A DNA stretch of 64,000 nt from Sinomonas susongensis (lineage in GTDB: Bacteria > Actinomycetota > Actinomycetes > Actinomycetales > Micrococcaceae): positions 209,756 to 273,755 of the forward strand of contig NZ_SSNH01000005.1 in assembly GCF_005877005.1 (NCBI RefSeq). The letters run 5' to 3'. The translations under genes and the position numbers were made by a program. The notes under the pieces are model-generated. The model saw only the letters and a program-made list of their open reading frames with translations. It made no database searches and was not told where the DNA came from. Below are positions 1 through 9,188 of the stretch, piece by piece; the first letter of the stretch is position 1, and each line of letters opens with the position of its first letter.

Positions 1-371
<371 letters not shown>

Positions 372-373
372 GC

Positions 374-856
374 GTGGACTGGATCAGGCAGCACAGGACC
401 AAGCTGTGGGTCGCAGGAGTCGCCCTGCTGCTCGTGTTCTACCTCGTGCTCACCTTCAACCGCGCGTTCCTGCTCCTGGCCGATCCCCAGCCCATCGCGA
501 AGGCCATCGGAGCCGGATACCTCGTGCTGCCGGTCATCGGGGCGTGGGCGCTCGTGCGGGAGATCATGTTCGGCAGCGGGCTCGAGCGGCTGGGCCGCGA
601 GCTCGACGCCGAGGGCGGGCTGCCCGTGGATGCCCTGCCGCGCACGCCGGGCGGCCGCATCGTGCGCTCGTCGGCCGACGCCGAATTCCCCAAATACCAG
701 GCCGAGACCGAGGCCGCACCTGAGGACTGGCGTTCGTGGTACCGCCTTGGGCTCGCGTACGACGCCTCGGGCGACCGCAAGCGTGCCCGGGCCGCGATGC
801 GCCACGCCATCGCCCTCCACCGTGGAACCGCGGGGGCCACGGGCCACGGCCACTGA
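374..856 (+). CDS. Conserved membrane protein with a TPR-like C-terminus
   Basis: A 160-aa protein starting at GTG 374, two bases after the dapB stop, so probably co-transcribed with it. Residues about 11-33 and 46-63 form two hydrophobic helices, making it a small inner-membrane protein. The C-terminal half carries a single tetratricopeptide-like unit (WYRLGLAYDASGDRKRARAAMRHAIAL) and a His-rich end. Proteins of this layout are, as I recall, commonly found next to dapB in Micrococcaceae, but no function is known to me. The gene is convincing from codon use and coupling; a scaffold role is only a guess. Confidence 0.85.
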   Translation: MDWIRQHRTKLWVAGVALLLVFYLVLTFNRAFLLLADPQPIAKAIGAGYLVLPVIGAWALVREIMFGSGLERLGRELDAEGGLPVDALPRTPGGRIVRSSADAEFPKYQAETEAAPEDWRSWYRLGLAYDASGDRKRARAAMRHAIALHRGTAGATGHGH

Positions 857-880
857 GCCTTCGAATCCACCTCTTGCCGT

Positions 881-896
881 TCGAACATGCGTTCGA
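881..896. promoter_or_regulatory. Perfect SOS (LexA) box
   Basis: TCGAAC-ATGC-GTTCGA is an exact match to the actinobacterial/Gram-positive LexA operator TCGAAC-N4-GTTCGA. It lies 24 bases after the stop of the preceding membrane protein and about 200 bases before the hydrolase gene, which has its own -10 element at 1084. The only ORF directly downstream is a 62-codon one (898-1086) of unknown reality, so the controlled transcript is unclear. Confidence 0.8.
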
Positions 897-1096
897 TATG
901 CTCGAACTCGAGCGGTCGGATGTCCGCGACAAGACGTCCGGGCCCGCCCTGCCGCCTGTCCCGCGGCGGGGCGGCCCCGGATCCCGGCGGGCCCGCACAC
1001 CGACCGGAGGAACGCGCCGCTCCCGCGGAGACCTGCCGTCGTCGTCCGGTTCGACGCCCTCTGAGACTCCCATGCTGATGCCCTAATATGGGCCGC

Positions 1097-1846
1097 ATGT
1101 CCGCTGAGCTCACCGTCGCAGCCGTGCAGTACGAGTCGAGCCCGGGCGGGATCGCGGCGAATATCCATGCGCACGTGAGTGCCCTCGAGGACGCGGACGA
1201 CCACGGAGCCCGCGTCGCCGTGTTCCCCGAACTCTCACTCATCGGCTACGACCTCTCGCGGCTCGACGACGATGCGTGCTGGCTGACGAATCCGTCCGTC
1301 GAACTCGCCGAGATCCAGGCGGCCTGCGAGGACATGGGGATTGTCGCCGTCGTCGGGGCGGCAGTCCGGGAGCCCGACGGCACGCCGCGCCTCGCCTCCG
1401 TGCTCCTGCGCCCGGGGACCATACCGCTCATCGCGCCCAAGACACACCTCTGCGGTGACGAACAACACTACTTCGAGCCCGGGGGAGGGCCAACCCTCGT
1501 CGACATCGACGGATGGAGCATCGCGCTTGCCGTCTGCTTCGACGTCGCGAAGCCTTCGCACGCGGCCGAAGCAGCGGCGGCGGGGGCCGACCTCTACGCG
1601 GCGTCCGCGGTCTACGCCGTGGGGGACGAGCGGCGTCTCGACCTGCATTTCGGGGCCAGAGCGATGGACAGCCGCTTCTTCGCGCTCCTCGCGAACGCCG
1701 CGGGAACGACCTCGTTGGGCCGCTCCTGCGGAGGGAGCGGCGTGTGGGGCCCTGACGGCCACCGCATGACGCAGGCGCGCGGATCGGGCCCGGAGGTGGT
1801 CTCGGCCCTTCTCTTTAGGTCCGCGCTCGACCGTTACAGGCGGTAG
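1097..1846 (+). CDS. Carbon-nitrogen hydrolase (nitrilase superfamily)
   Basis: A 249-aa amidase/nitrilase-fold enzyme. The catalytic triad is visible: Glu45 in VFPELSL, Lys115 in APKTHL and Cys147 in LAVCFDV, as expected for a cytoplasmic hydrolase of non-peptide C-N bonds. The length is near the family norm. I prefer ATG 1097 over the in-frame ATG 1088, because TAATAT at 1084-1089 sits 7 bases before 1097 and no Shine-Dalgarno sequence is present, the pattern of a leaderless mRNA seen at many genes here. The substrate cannot be read from sequence; omega-amidase-like or deaminated-glutathione-amidase-like roles are possible. It stands alone between an SOS-boxed stretch and dapA. Confidence 0.9.
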   Translation: MSAELTVAAVQYESSPGGIAANIHAHVSALEDADDHGARVAVFPELSLIGYDLSRLDDDACWLTNPSVELAEIQAACEDMGIVAVVGAAVREPDGTPRLASVLLRPGTIPLIAPKTHLCGDEQHYFEPGGGPTLVDIDGWSIALAVCFDVAKPSHAAEAAAAGADLYAASAVYAVGDERRLDLHFGARAMDSRFFALLANAAGTTSLGRSCGGSGVWGPDGHRMTQARGSGPEVVSALLFRSALDRYRR

Positions 1847-1899
1847 GACGCGCGCCCGCCGTTGTCCAGGACCTGCCGCGACAGGGTAACGTTTTGAGC

Positions 1900-2808
1900 A
1901 TGGCTGACTCTGACATCCGGACGCAAACTTTCGGCACTCTCCTGACCGCCATGGTGACCCCTTTCACCAAGGACGGCGAGGTCGACTACGAAGCGGCGGG
2001 TCAGCTGGCGGCGAAGCTTGTCGACGACGGGTGCGACGGGCTCGTCGTCACCGGCACCACGGGAGAGACCTCGACCCTCACCGACGAGGAGAACCTCGGC
2101 ATGTTCAAGGCGGTCCTCGAGGCCGTCGGCGGCCGGGCGAAGGTCATTGCCGGCACCGGGACGAACGATACGCGTCACTCCATCAGCCTCTCCCGCCGGG
2201 CGGCGGACCTCGGGGTGGACGGACTCCTGCTCGTCACCCCCTATTACAACAAGCCCAGCCAGGCGGGAGTCCAGGCCCACTTCGAGGCCATCGCGTCCGC
2301 CGTCGAGCTCCCCGTCATGCTCTACGACATCCCCGGCCGCACGGGCATCCCGATCGCGACCGAGACGATTCTCCGGCTCGCGGAGCACCCGAACATCCAG
2401 GGCCTCAAGGACGCCAAGGCGGACTTCGCCTCGCTCACCCGGGTCCTGGCAAAGACGGACCTCGCCGTCTACTCAGGCGACGACGGCCTCACCCTCCCGT
2501 GGATGGCCGCCGGCGCCCTCGGCGTCGTCAGCGTCACGGCCCACGTTGCCACCAAGCAGTTCCGTGCCCTGGTCGACGCTGCCCTTGCCGGCGACTTCGC
2601 CACGGCCCGAAAGATCCACTTCGATCTCGACCCCGTCATCCGCGGCATCATGACCCGAGTCCAGGGCGCGGTCGCGACGAAGCAAGTTCTCACGTGGCAG
2701 GGAGTACTGCCCACCTCCACCGTCCGACTCCCGCTTGTGGAGCCGGGCGACACGGAGCTCGCCCTCATCCGAGCCGACCTGGCCGAAGCCGGAATGGACT
2801 TCGCCTAG
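1900..2808 (+). CDS. dapA: 4-hydroxy-tetrahydrodipicolinate synthase
   Basis: DapA condenses pyruvate with aspartate semialdehyde, the committed step to diaminopimelate and lysine. The 302-aa product is a full-length TIM barrel with the GTTGE motif (52-56), the YDIPGRT segment whose tyrosine (Tyr142) serves the catalytic relay, and the Schiff-base lysine Lys170 in GLKDAKAD. An in-frame TTG lies at 1894, but TAACGT at 1887-1892 followed by 7 bases makes ATG 1900 the natural leaderless start; TTGTCC at 1862 may serve as -35. It precedes the RNase J gene by 46 bases, a neighbourhood common in Actinobacteria. Confidence 0.97.
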   Translation: MADSDIRTQTFGTLLTAMVTPFTKDGEVDYEAAGQLAAKLVDDGCDGLVVTGTTGETSTLTDEENLGMFKAVLEAVGGRAKVIAGTGTNDTRHSISLSRRAADLGVDGLLLVTPYYNKPSQAGVQAHFEAIASAVELPVMLYDIPGRTGIPIATETILRLAEHPNIQGLKDAKADFASLTRVLAKTDLAVYSGDDGLTLPWMAAGALGVVSVTAHVATKQFRALVDAALAGDFATARKIHFDLDPVIRGIMTRVQGAVATKQVLTWQGVLPTSTVRLPLVEPGDTELALIRADLAEAGMDFA

Positions 2809-2854
2809 ATGGCCGGTGCTTAGCTACATGGCCTGTGCCTAGAAAGAAGAAGCA

Positions 2855-4546
2855 ATGACCCAACTTGCCCTCCCGGTTCTCACCACGCCGCCGAAGCTGC
2901 CGCAGGGCACGCTCCGCATCGTGCCCCTCGGGGGACTGGGCGAGGTCGGCCGCAACATGGCCGTCTTCGAAATCGACGGCAAGCTCCTCATCGTCGACTG
3001 CGGCGTCCTCTTCCCTGAGGAGAATCAGCCGGGCGTGGACCTCATCCTGCCCGACTTCTCCTACATCGAGAACCGCATCCAGGACGTCGTGGCCTGCGTG
3101 CTCACCCATGGGCACGAAGACCACATCGGGGCTGTCCCGTACCTCCTCCGGCACCGCCGGGACATTCCCCTCGTGGGGTCGCAGCTCACGCTCGCCCTCG
3201 TCGAGGCGAAGCTCGCCGAGCACCGCATCACCCCGGTGCTGCGGGTGGTCGAAGAGGGCCAGGTGCTCGACTTCGGCCCCTTCCAGACCGAATTCGTCGC
3301 CGTCAACCACTCGATTCCCGACGCCCTCGCGGTGTTCATCCGCACGGCGGGTGGAACGGTGCTCCACACCGGCGACTTCAAGATGGACCAGCTCCCGCTC
3401 GACGGCCGCATCACCGACCTGCGGCACTTCGCCCGGCTGGGGGAGGAGGGCGTGGACCTCCTCATGGCCGATTCGACGAACGCCGACATCCCGGGCTTCA
3501 CGACCGCCGAGAAGGAGATCGGGCCCGTGCTCGACCGCCTGTTCGGCCAGGCCCGAAAGCGGGTCATCGTCGCGAGCTTCTCGTCGCACGTCCACCGTGT
3601 GCAGCAGGTGCTCGACGCGGCCCACCACCATGGCCGCAAGGTCGCCTTCGTCGGTCGGTCGATGGTGCGGAACATGACCATCGCCGCGAAGCTCGGCTAC
3701 CTCGACGTCCCGCCGGGCATCCTCATCGACGTCAAGCACCTCGAGGACTACCCCGACCACCAGCTCGTCCTCATGTCGACCGGTTCGCAGGGCGAGCCGA
3801 TGGCTGCCCTCTCCCGGATGGCCAACGGAGACCACCGCGTCCAGGTGGGCCCGGGGGACATGGTGATCCTTGCGTCGTCGCTCATCCCGGGCAACGAGAA
3901 CGCGGTGTTCCGTGTCATCAACGGCCTGCTCAAGCTCGGCGCGAACGTCGTCCACAAGGGCAATGCCAAGGTGCACGTCTCGGGCCACGCGGCGGCGGGG
4001 GAGCTCCTCTACTGCTACAACATCATCGAGCCCCTCAACGCGATGCCCGTCCACGGCGAGACCCGCCATCTCATCGCGAACGGGAACCTCGCGCTCGAGA
4101 CCGGCATGGAGCCGGGCAGCGTGATCCTCGGGGACAACGGCACCGTCGTCGACCTCGCGAACGGCCGGGCACGGATCGTGGGCCAGGTCGAGGTCGGCTT
4201 CGTGTACGTCGACGGCAGCAGCGTCGGCGCAATCACCGACGCCGACCTCAAGGACAGGCGGATCCTGGGCGACGAGGGCTTCATCTCCGTGATCACGGTT
4301 GTGAACCGATCCACCGGCAAGGTTGTCTCTGGCCCCGAGATCCACGCCCGCGGCGTGGCGGAGGACGACGCCGTCTTCGACGACATCATCCCGAGGGTCA
4401 ACGAGGCGCTCGAGGAAGCGATCCTCGCCAAGCCGGACCACACGCCGTACCAGCTGCAGCAGGTCGTGCGCCGCGTCATCGGAACCTGGGTGAGCCGCAA
4501 GCTGCGCCGGCGTCCGATGATCATTCCCGTGGTGCTCGAGGCCTGA
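2855..4546 (+). CDS. rnj: Ribonuclease J
   Basis: A 563-aa metallo-beta-lactamase/beta-CASP nuclease that processes and degrades RNA with both endo- and 5'-3' exonuclease activity in the RNase J family. Seen in sequence: the metal-binding HGHEDH motif (residues 85-90), the LHTGDFK segment, ADSTNA, the beta-CASP region (VASFSSHVHRVQQ), the HVSGHAA motif near the end of the catalytic core, and a C-terminal domain of about 110 residues. Length is typical. The ATG follows a purine-rich AAGAAGAAG instead of a classic Shine-Dalgarno sequence. It lies directly downstream of dapA, with which it may share a transcript. Confidence 0.96.
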   Translation: MTQLALPVLTTPPKLPQGTLRIVPLGGLGEVGRNMAVFEIDGKLLIVDCGVLFPEENQPGVDLILPDFSYIENRIQDVVACVLTHGHEDHIGAVPYLLRHRRDIPLVGSQLTLALVEAKLAEHRITPVLRVVEEGQVLDFGPFQTEFVAVNHSIPDALAVFIRTAGGTVLHTGDFKMDQLPLDGRITDLRHFARLGEEGVDLLMADSTNADIPGFTTAEKEIGPVLDRLFGQARKRVIVASFSSHVHRVQQVLDAAHHHGRKVAFVGRSMVRNMTIAAKLGYLDVPPGILIDVKHLEDYPDHQLVLMSTGSQGEPMAALSRMANGDHRVQVGPGDMVILASSLIPGNENAVFRVINGLLKLGANVVHKGNAKVHVSGHAAAGELLYCYNIIEPLNAMPVHGETRHLIANGNLALETGMEPGSVILGDNGTVVDLANGRARIVGQVEVGFVYVDGSSVGAITDADLKDRRILGDEGFISVITVVNRSTGKVVSGPEIHARGVAEDDAVFDDIIPRVNEALEEAILAKPDHTPYQLQQVVRRVIGTWVSRKLRRRPMIIPVVLEA

Positions 4547-4640
4547 TCGGGAACCGCGAGCCGGAAGAGGGCCGCCGAACCGGGGACGCCAGCCGTGGAT
4601 GTCCCCGGAATCGGCGGCCCTCCGCGTTACCGTAGGGAAC

Positions 4641-7493
4641 ATGGCGACCCGCACCTCCTCCGCGCCACGGACCACCCGAGCCGGCCAGCCCAAGGGCTCT
4701 GGCTCCGGATCGAAGCGCCCCTCTGGCCGGTCCTCCTCCGTCACGACCCGGGACTCCGGGCAGCCGTGGCTCGCGCGCGTCGTCGGGGGAGCATGGCAGG
4801 CCATCGCCCACACGGTGGGGGCAGGGGTGCGCCGCATCGGCACGGACGTGAGCGACGTCGACCCGGCTGTGCGCCGGGACGGCGCCGGCCTGTTCAACCT
4901 CGCTCTGGCCGTGTTCATCGCGACGTTCGCCTGGTGGGGCTGGCATGGCTGGTTCCCCGACGCGGTCTACGCGGTGGTCAACGGGACGTTCGGCTGGATC
5001 TCGCTCCTGCTCCCGCTCATGCTCGCCGTGTGCGCGTTCCGGCTCTTCCGCCATCCTGAGGACCAGCGCGGGAACAACCGAGTCGGCATCGGGTTCCTCG
5101 TCATGGCCTTCTCCGGCACGGGGATCGCAGACGTCGTCGGGGGCCTTCCCTCGGTCTCGGGCGGTTTCGACGGACTGCGTGCCGCGGGCGGCATGCTCGG
5201 CTTCCTCGCGGCTTCGCTCCTGGCAACGGTCCATCCTGCTGTTCCGCTCCTGGTCTACTCGTTCCTCGCCTTCGTCTCGGTGCTGATCGTCACCGCGACG
5301 CCGTTCACCGCCATCCCTCGGCGGCTCCGGGGAGCTTGGAACCACCTCGTGGGCGCGGATCTCGTGGACCATCACGACGACGACGCGCATGACCGCAGCT
5401 ACCTGTACGACTCCGAGCGCCGCGCCCGCGAGGCCTCGCCGAGCCCGCAGAAGCCCGCCAAGAAGAAGCGCCGTCTCTTCGGGCGCGCCCAGGAGTCAGG
5501 AGAGGCGGAGGCGCCGGAGGGCTTCGCCGGCGACGAGCCCTACGAACGGGCGGTCGTCGGCGAACCCGACCCCACCGAGGCCCTGACGGCTCCGGGACGT
5601 TCCCAAGCCGAGGCGGCGATCGAGAAGATCCGCGCCGCGCGCGGCGGCAGCAGCCGCGCCGACGCCAAGGGCCCGGAGGACGCGACGGAGTCCATTCCGA
5701 CCGTGGCCGTGCCCGCGGCCCTCGCCCAGGCCGCCGCGGCGGTGCCGTCCGCGCCCCGGCCGCCGGCGGCCCCGCCGTCGCCCATTCCCCAGCGGACGGA
5801 GCAGCTCCAGCTCGCCGGAGACGTCACGTACACCCTGCCCTCGTCGGAGCTCCTCGTCCAGGGCACGGCGCCGAAGGAACGCACGGAGGCGAACGACGCG
5901 ATCGTCGCGGCCCTGACGAACACGCTCCAGCAGTTCAACGTCGACGCCGAAGTGACGGGCTTCAGCCGCGGGCCCACGGTCACGCGCTACGAGATCGAGC
6001 TCGCGTCCGGGACGAAGGTCGAGAAGGTCACCGCGCTGAGCAAGAACATCGCGTACGCGGTCGCGAGTTCCGACGTGCGCATCCTGAGCCCCATCCCGGG
6101 CAAGAGCGCCATCGGCATCGAGATCCCCAACACCGACCGCGAGACGGTCTCGCTCGGCGACGTCCTGCGCAGCCAGAACGCGCGCCGCACCGACCACCCG
6201 ATGGTCATGGGCGTCGGCAAGGACGTCGAGGGCGGCTTCGTCGTCGCGAACCTCGCCAAGATGCCCCACCTGCTCGTCGCGGGCGCCACCGGCGCGGGCA
6301 AGTCCTCGTTCGTGAACTCCATGATCACGTCGATCCTCATGCGTGCCACCCCCGACGAGGTCCGCATGGTCATGGTCGATCCCAAGCGAGTCGAGCTCAC
6401 CGCCTACGAAGGCGTCCCCCACCTCATCACCCCGATCATCACCAACCCGAAGAAGGCCGCGGAGGCGCTCCAATGGGTCGTCCGCGAGATGGACGCCCGC
6501 TACGACGACCTTGCGAACTACGGCTTCAAGCACATCGACGACTTCAACAAGGCAGTGCGTGCGGGAAAGGTCGTCCCGCCGCCCGGCTCGGAGCGGAAGG
6601 TCAAGGCCTACCCCTACCTGCTCGTGATCGTCGACGAGCTTGCGGACCTCATGATGGTCGCCCCGCGCGACGTCGAAGACTCGATCGTCCGCATCACCCA
6701 GCTCGCGCGTGCGGCTGGCATCCATCTCGTGCTGGCGACCCAGAGGCCGTCGGTCGACGTCGTGACGGGCCTCATCAAGGCGAACGTCCCCTCGCGCATG
6801 GCCTTCGCGACGTCGTCCGTGACGGATTCCCGAGTCGTCCTCGACCAGCCGGGTGCGGAGAAGCTCATCGGACAGGGTGACGCGCTCTTCCTGCCCATGG
6901 GCGCCTCCAAGCCGATGCGTGTGCAGGGTGCGTGGGTCTCCGAGTCGGAGATCCACCAGGTCGTCGAGCACGTCAAGGGCCAGCTGCAGGTCACCTACCG
7001 CGAGGACGTTGCCGCGGAGCCCGAGAAGAAGCAGATCGACGAGGAGATCGGCGACGACCTCGAGGTCCTGCTCCAGGCCACCGAGCTCGTCGTGACGACC
7101 CAGTTCGGCTCGACGTCGATGCTCCAGCGCAAGCTCCGGGTCGGCTTCGCGAAGGCGGGGCGGCTCATGGACCTCCTCGAGAGCCGAGGCGTCGTCGGCC
7201 CGTCCGAGGGTTCCAAGGCCCGCGACGTCCTGGTGAAGCCGGATGACCTGCCTGCGGTGCTCGCCGCGCTCCGGGGCGAGGATGCGCCGTCGTCCGCCTC
7301 TCCGGCAAGCCACGCCGAGCAGGCCCTCGCAGACAACGCAAACGCAAACCACCGCCTGGGCGACCAGGCGGTCGACTCGCCCTACGCGGAAGACCTCGTT
7401 GCCCGGGACCTCGACGACCGGACCCAGGCGACGGAGTACTACGACGAGGACGACGACGGCGGCGAGGACGCCTGGCAGCTCACCGGCCGCTAG
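4641..7493 (+). CDS. ftsK: DNA translocase FtsK
   Basis: A 950-aa septal DNA pump for chromosome segregation. The N-terminal 220 residues or so contain about four membrane helices. A charged, Ala/Pro-rich linker (about 230-400) follows, then the RecA-like motor with Walker A GATGAGKSS (548-556), Walker B LLVIVDELADLMM, and a C-terminal winged-helix gamma domain (FGSTSMLQRKLRVGFAKAGRLMDLL). The last 80 residues are acidic. TACCGT at 4628-4633 lies 7 bases before ATG 4641, which decides this start over an in-frame upstream ATG at 4599. It precedes pgsA, as in many Actinobacteria. Confidence 0.97.
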   Translation: MATRTSSAPRTTRAGQPKGSGSGSKRPSGRSSSVTTRDSGQPWLARVVGGAWQAIAHTVGAGVRRIGTDVSDVDPAVRRDGAGLFNLALAVFIATFAWWGWHGWFPDAVYAVVNGTFGWISLLLPLMLAVCAFRLFRHPEDQRGNNRVGIGFLVMAFSGTGIADVVGGLPSVSGGFDGLRAAGGMLGFLAASLLATVHPAVPLLVYSFLAFVSVLIVTATPFTAIPRRLRGAWNHLVGADLVDHHDDDAHDRSYLYDSERRAREASPSPQKPAKKKRRLFGRAQESGEAEAPEGFAGDEPYERAVVGEPDPTEALTAPGRSQAEAAIEKIRAARGGSSRADAKGPEDATESIPTVAVPAALAQAAAAVPSAPRPPAAPPSPIPQRTEQLQLAGDVTYTLPSSELLVQGTAPKERTEANDAIVAALTNTLQQFNVDAEVTGFSRGPTVTRYEIELASGTKVEKVTALSKNIAYAVASSDVRILSPIPGKSAIGIEIPNTDRETVSLGDVLRSQNARRTDHPMVMGVGKDVEGGFVVANLAKMPHLLVAGATGAGKSSFVNSMITSILMRATPDEVRMVMVDPKRVELTAYEGVPHLITPIITNPKKAAEALQWVVREMDARYDDLANYGFKHIDDFNKAVRAGKVVPPPGSERKVKAYPYLLVIVDELADLMMVAPRDVEDSIVRITQLARAAGIHLVLATQRPSVDVVTGLIKANVPSRMAFATSSVTDSRVVLDQPGAEKLIGQGDALFLPMGASKPMRVQGAWVSESEIHQVVEHVKGQLQVTYREDVAAEPEKKQIDEEIGDDLEVLLQATELVVTTQFGSTSMLQRKLRVGFAKAGRLMDLLESRGVVGPSEGSKARDVLVKPDDLPAVLAALRGEDAPSSASPASHAEQALADNANANHRLGDQAVDSPYAEDLVARDLDDRTQATEYYDEDDDGGEDAWQLTGR

Positions 7494-7502
7494 GCTGGGT
7501 CA

Positions 7503-8126
7503 GTGACCAACGCACCGCCGCCCGAGCCGATGGGTCCTGAGCAGAGGGGAAAGGTGCCGTCCCGCCTCTGGAATGTGCCGAACGTCCTGACGATGTTCCG
7601 GATTGTCCTCGTCCCGGTGTTCGTCTGGCTGATGCTCGTGGACGGCTCCCGGCAGGGTCTCCTCCGATGGCTCGCGGTCGGGGCCTTTGCCCTCGCGATG
7701 TACACCGATCAGCTCGACGGCCAGATTGCCCGCAGTCGGAACCTGGTCACGAATTTCGGGAAGATCGCCGACCCGATTGCCGACAAGCTCCTCACCGGCG
7801 CCGCGCTGGTGCTGCTCTCGGTGCTGGGCGAGCTTCCGTGGTGGATCACGATCGTGATCCTCATCCGGGAATGGGGCATCACTGCCCTGCGTTTCGTGGT
7901 GATCCGCTACGGAGTCATGCCGGCGTCGTCGGGCGGGAAGCTCAAGACGGTGCTCCAGACGGTCGCCCTCGGGCTGTTCCTCCTTCCGCTGCGGTCCATA
8001 GCCCCGGCGGTCCCCGTGGTGGCGCTCGTCGTCATGCTCGCCGCGGTCGCGGTGACCGTCGTGACCGGAGTCGACTACGTCCTCAAGGCGATGCGGCTCC
8101 GTGCCGAGGCGCTGAAGGCAAGGTGA
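7503..8126 (+). CDS. pgsA: CDP-diacylglycerol-glycerol-3-phosphate 3-phosphatidyltransferase
   Basis: A 207-aa integral membrane enzyme that makes phosphatidylglycerophosphate, precursor of phosphatidylglycerol and cardiolipin. The CDP-alcohol phosphotransferase signature D-x2-DG-x2-AR-x8-G-x3-D-x3-D is complete (DQLDGQIAR ... GKIADPIADK). Several hydrophobic helices follow. The ftsK stop codon TAG forms the start of the -10 hexamer TAGGCT (7491-7496), and GTG 7503 follows after 6 bases, so a leaderless transcript is likely. cinA follows within 7 bases, making a pgsA-cinA unit common in Micrococcales. Confidence 0.95.
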   Translation: MTNAPPPEPMGPEQRGKVPSRLWNVPNVLTMFRIVLVPVFVWLMLVDGSRQGLLRWLAVGAFALAMYTDQLDGQIARSRNLVTNFGKIADPIADKLLTGAALVLLSVLGELPWWITIVILIREWGITALRFVVIRYGVMPASSGGKLKTVLQTVALGLFLLPLRSIAPAVPVVALVVMLAAVAVTVVTGVDYVLKAMRLRAEALKAR

Positions 8127-8133
8127 GGTGACC

Positions 8134-8631
8134 ATGACAGTGGGAGCACAGGACGTCGTCTCGGCCTTCATCGCCCAGGGAGCCACCGCGGCCACCGCGG
8201 AGTCGTTGACCGCAGGCCTTGTCGCGGCGACGCTGGCCGATGTCCCCGGCGCTTCGGGGATGCTGCGCGGCGGAGTCGTGAGCTATGCGAGCGAGGTCAA
8301 GGCGGGCCTCCTCGGCGTCTCGCGCGAGCTCCTCGCCGAAGCCGGATCCGTGGACGCCGAGGTCGCTCGGCAGATGGCGCGTGGGGCACGTGCTGCATGC
8401 AGGGCCGACTACGGCGTGTCGACGACGGGCGTCGCCGGACCCGATCCGCTGGACGGCAAGCCCGTGGGGACCGTGTTCGTCGCAGTGGCGGGTCCTGAGC
8501 GCACCGAGGTCCGCGAATGCCACTTCTCCGGCTCGCGCGAGGACATCCGGGGCGCTGCACGGGATGCCGCCCTTGAGATGCTCCTCTCGGCGCTCAGCTG
8601 GGAGCGGGCTGCGACTTTGGGTAGGCCCTGA
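8134..8631 (+). CDS. cinA: CinA-family nicotinamide-nucleotide amidohydrolase
   Basis: A 165-aa stand-alone CinA C-terminal domain (PncC type), which deamidates nicotinamide mononucleotide for NAD recycling. Family marks are TAESLTAGLVAATLADVPGAS near the N-terminus, the GGVVSYASEVK stretch, and STTGVAGPD(P)LDGKPVGTVF. The N-terminal MoCF-like domain of longer CinA proteins is absent, as usual in Actinobacteria. AGGTGAGG at 8121-8128 suits ATG 8134; GTG 8128 is an in-frame alternative two codons upstream. It is tightly linked to pgsA. The historic 'competence damage' name says little about its role here. Confidence 0.92.
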   Translation: MTVGAQDVVSAFIAQGATAATAESLTAGLVAATLADVPGASGMLRGGVVSYASEVKAGLLGVSRELLAEAGSVDAEVARQMARGARAACRADYGVSTTGVAGPDPLDGKPVGTVFVAVAGPERTEVRECHFSGSREDIRGAARDAALEMLLSALSWERAATLGRP

Positions 8632-8668
8632 GGTCATGGGGGAACAAACCACCACGTCAGAGAGTTGA

Positions 8669-8701
8669 TCCTAGTGTCGCCGAGGATAGGCGGCACTAGG
8701 A
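8669..8701. promoter_or_regulatory. 13-bp hairpin between cinA and the XRE regulator gene
   Basis: A stem of 13 pairs (TCCTAGTGTCGCC against GGCGGCACTAGGA, one G-U pair) with a 7-base loop. No T-run follows, so it is a poor intrinsic terminator. TAGGAT at 8697-8702 on its right arm could be a -10 element for the downstream regulator, so an operator function, perhaps autoregulatory, is possible. The published ClgR motif as I know it (CGC-N5-GCG) does not fit. Confidence 0.45.
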
Positions 8702-8760
8702 TGGATCACACGGAAGCCCGGGAAACCGGGCCCCGCCCAACAAGGAGCGCACTGATACAC

Positions 8761-9186
8761 ATGGTCAAGCAGCCCGTAACCGTCAATGGCGTAGTCCGCT
8801 GGCGTGATGTGGGCTTGGCTGAAATCGCCCCTGAAGAGAAGAAGGAGCGCAAGATGGTAGTTCTGCGTCATGAGATTGGAGACGTCCTTCGCGACGTCCG
8901 CCAGCGTCAGGGCCGTACGCTCCGTGAAGTCTCCCACAACGCCCGGGTTTCACTTGGATACCTGAGCGAGGTGGAGCGGGGCCAGAAGGAAGCATCTTCC
9001 GAGCTTCTCTCGTCGATTTGCTCGGCATTGGACGTTCCGCTGTCGGCCATGCTCCGCGAGGTGAGCGACCGCGTCGCCGTCGCCGAGGGAGTCTCCGTGC
9101 CGGACACGGTTCCCCAGGAGTTCTCCCAGCGCTACGGACGCGACCTCACCGAAGAGCTCGGCATCGAACTCAGCGGATCACACTAG
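8761..9186 (+). CDS. XRE-family helix-turn-helix regulator, ClgR-like
   Basis: A small cytoplasmic regulator. The HTH_XRE domain reads [45 protein letters not shown] in pieces of the classic fold and closely resembles ClgR, the activator of clpP, clpC and stress genes in Actinobacteria; its place after pgsA-cinA also matches clgR. The start is uncertain. ATG 8761 gives 141 aa but has AAGGAG 13 bases away. ATG 8854 gives 110 aa with AAGGAG at the ideal 6-base distance. The 31 codons between them have a lower third-position GC content than the rest. ClgR proteins are turned over by Clp proteases through their C-terminus in relatives. Confidence 0.85.
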   Translation: MVKQPVTVNGVVRWRDVGLAEIAPEEKKERKMVVLRHEIGDVLRDVRQRQGRTLREVSHNARVSLGYLSEVERGQKEASSELLSSICSALDVPLSAMLREVSDRVAVAEGVSVPDTVPQEFSQRYGRDLTEELGIELSGSH

Positions 9187-9188
9187 TC

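Noticed and set aside
2765..4918. A 717-codon open frame antisense to RNase J
   Set aside because: It is a shadow of the codon periodicity of rnj; the sense protein has all catalytic motifs.
8669..8701. ClgR operator
   Set aside because: The dyad has CGCC and GGCG arms seven bases apart; the consensus I know, CGC-N5-GCG, is not met.
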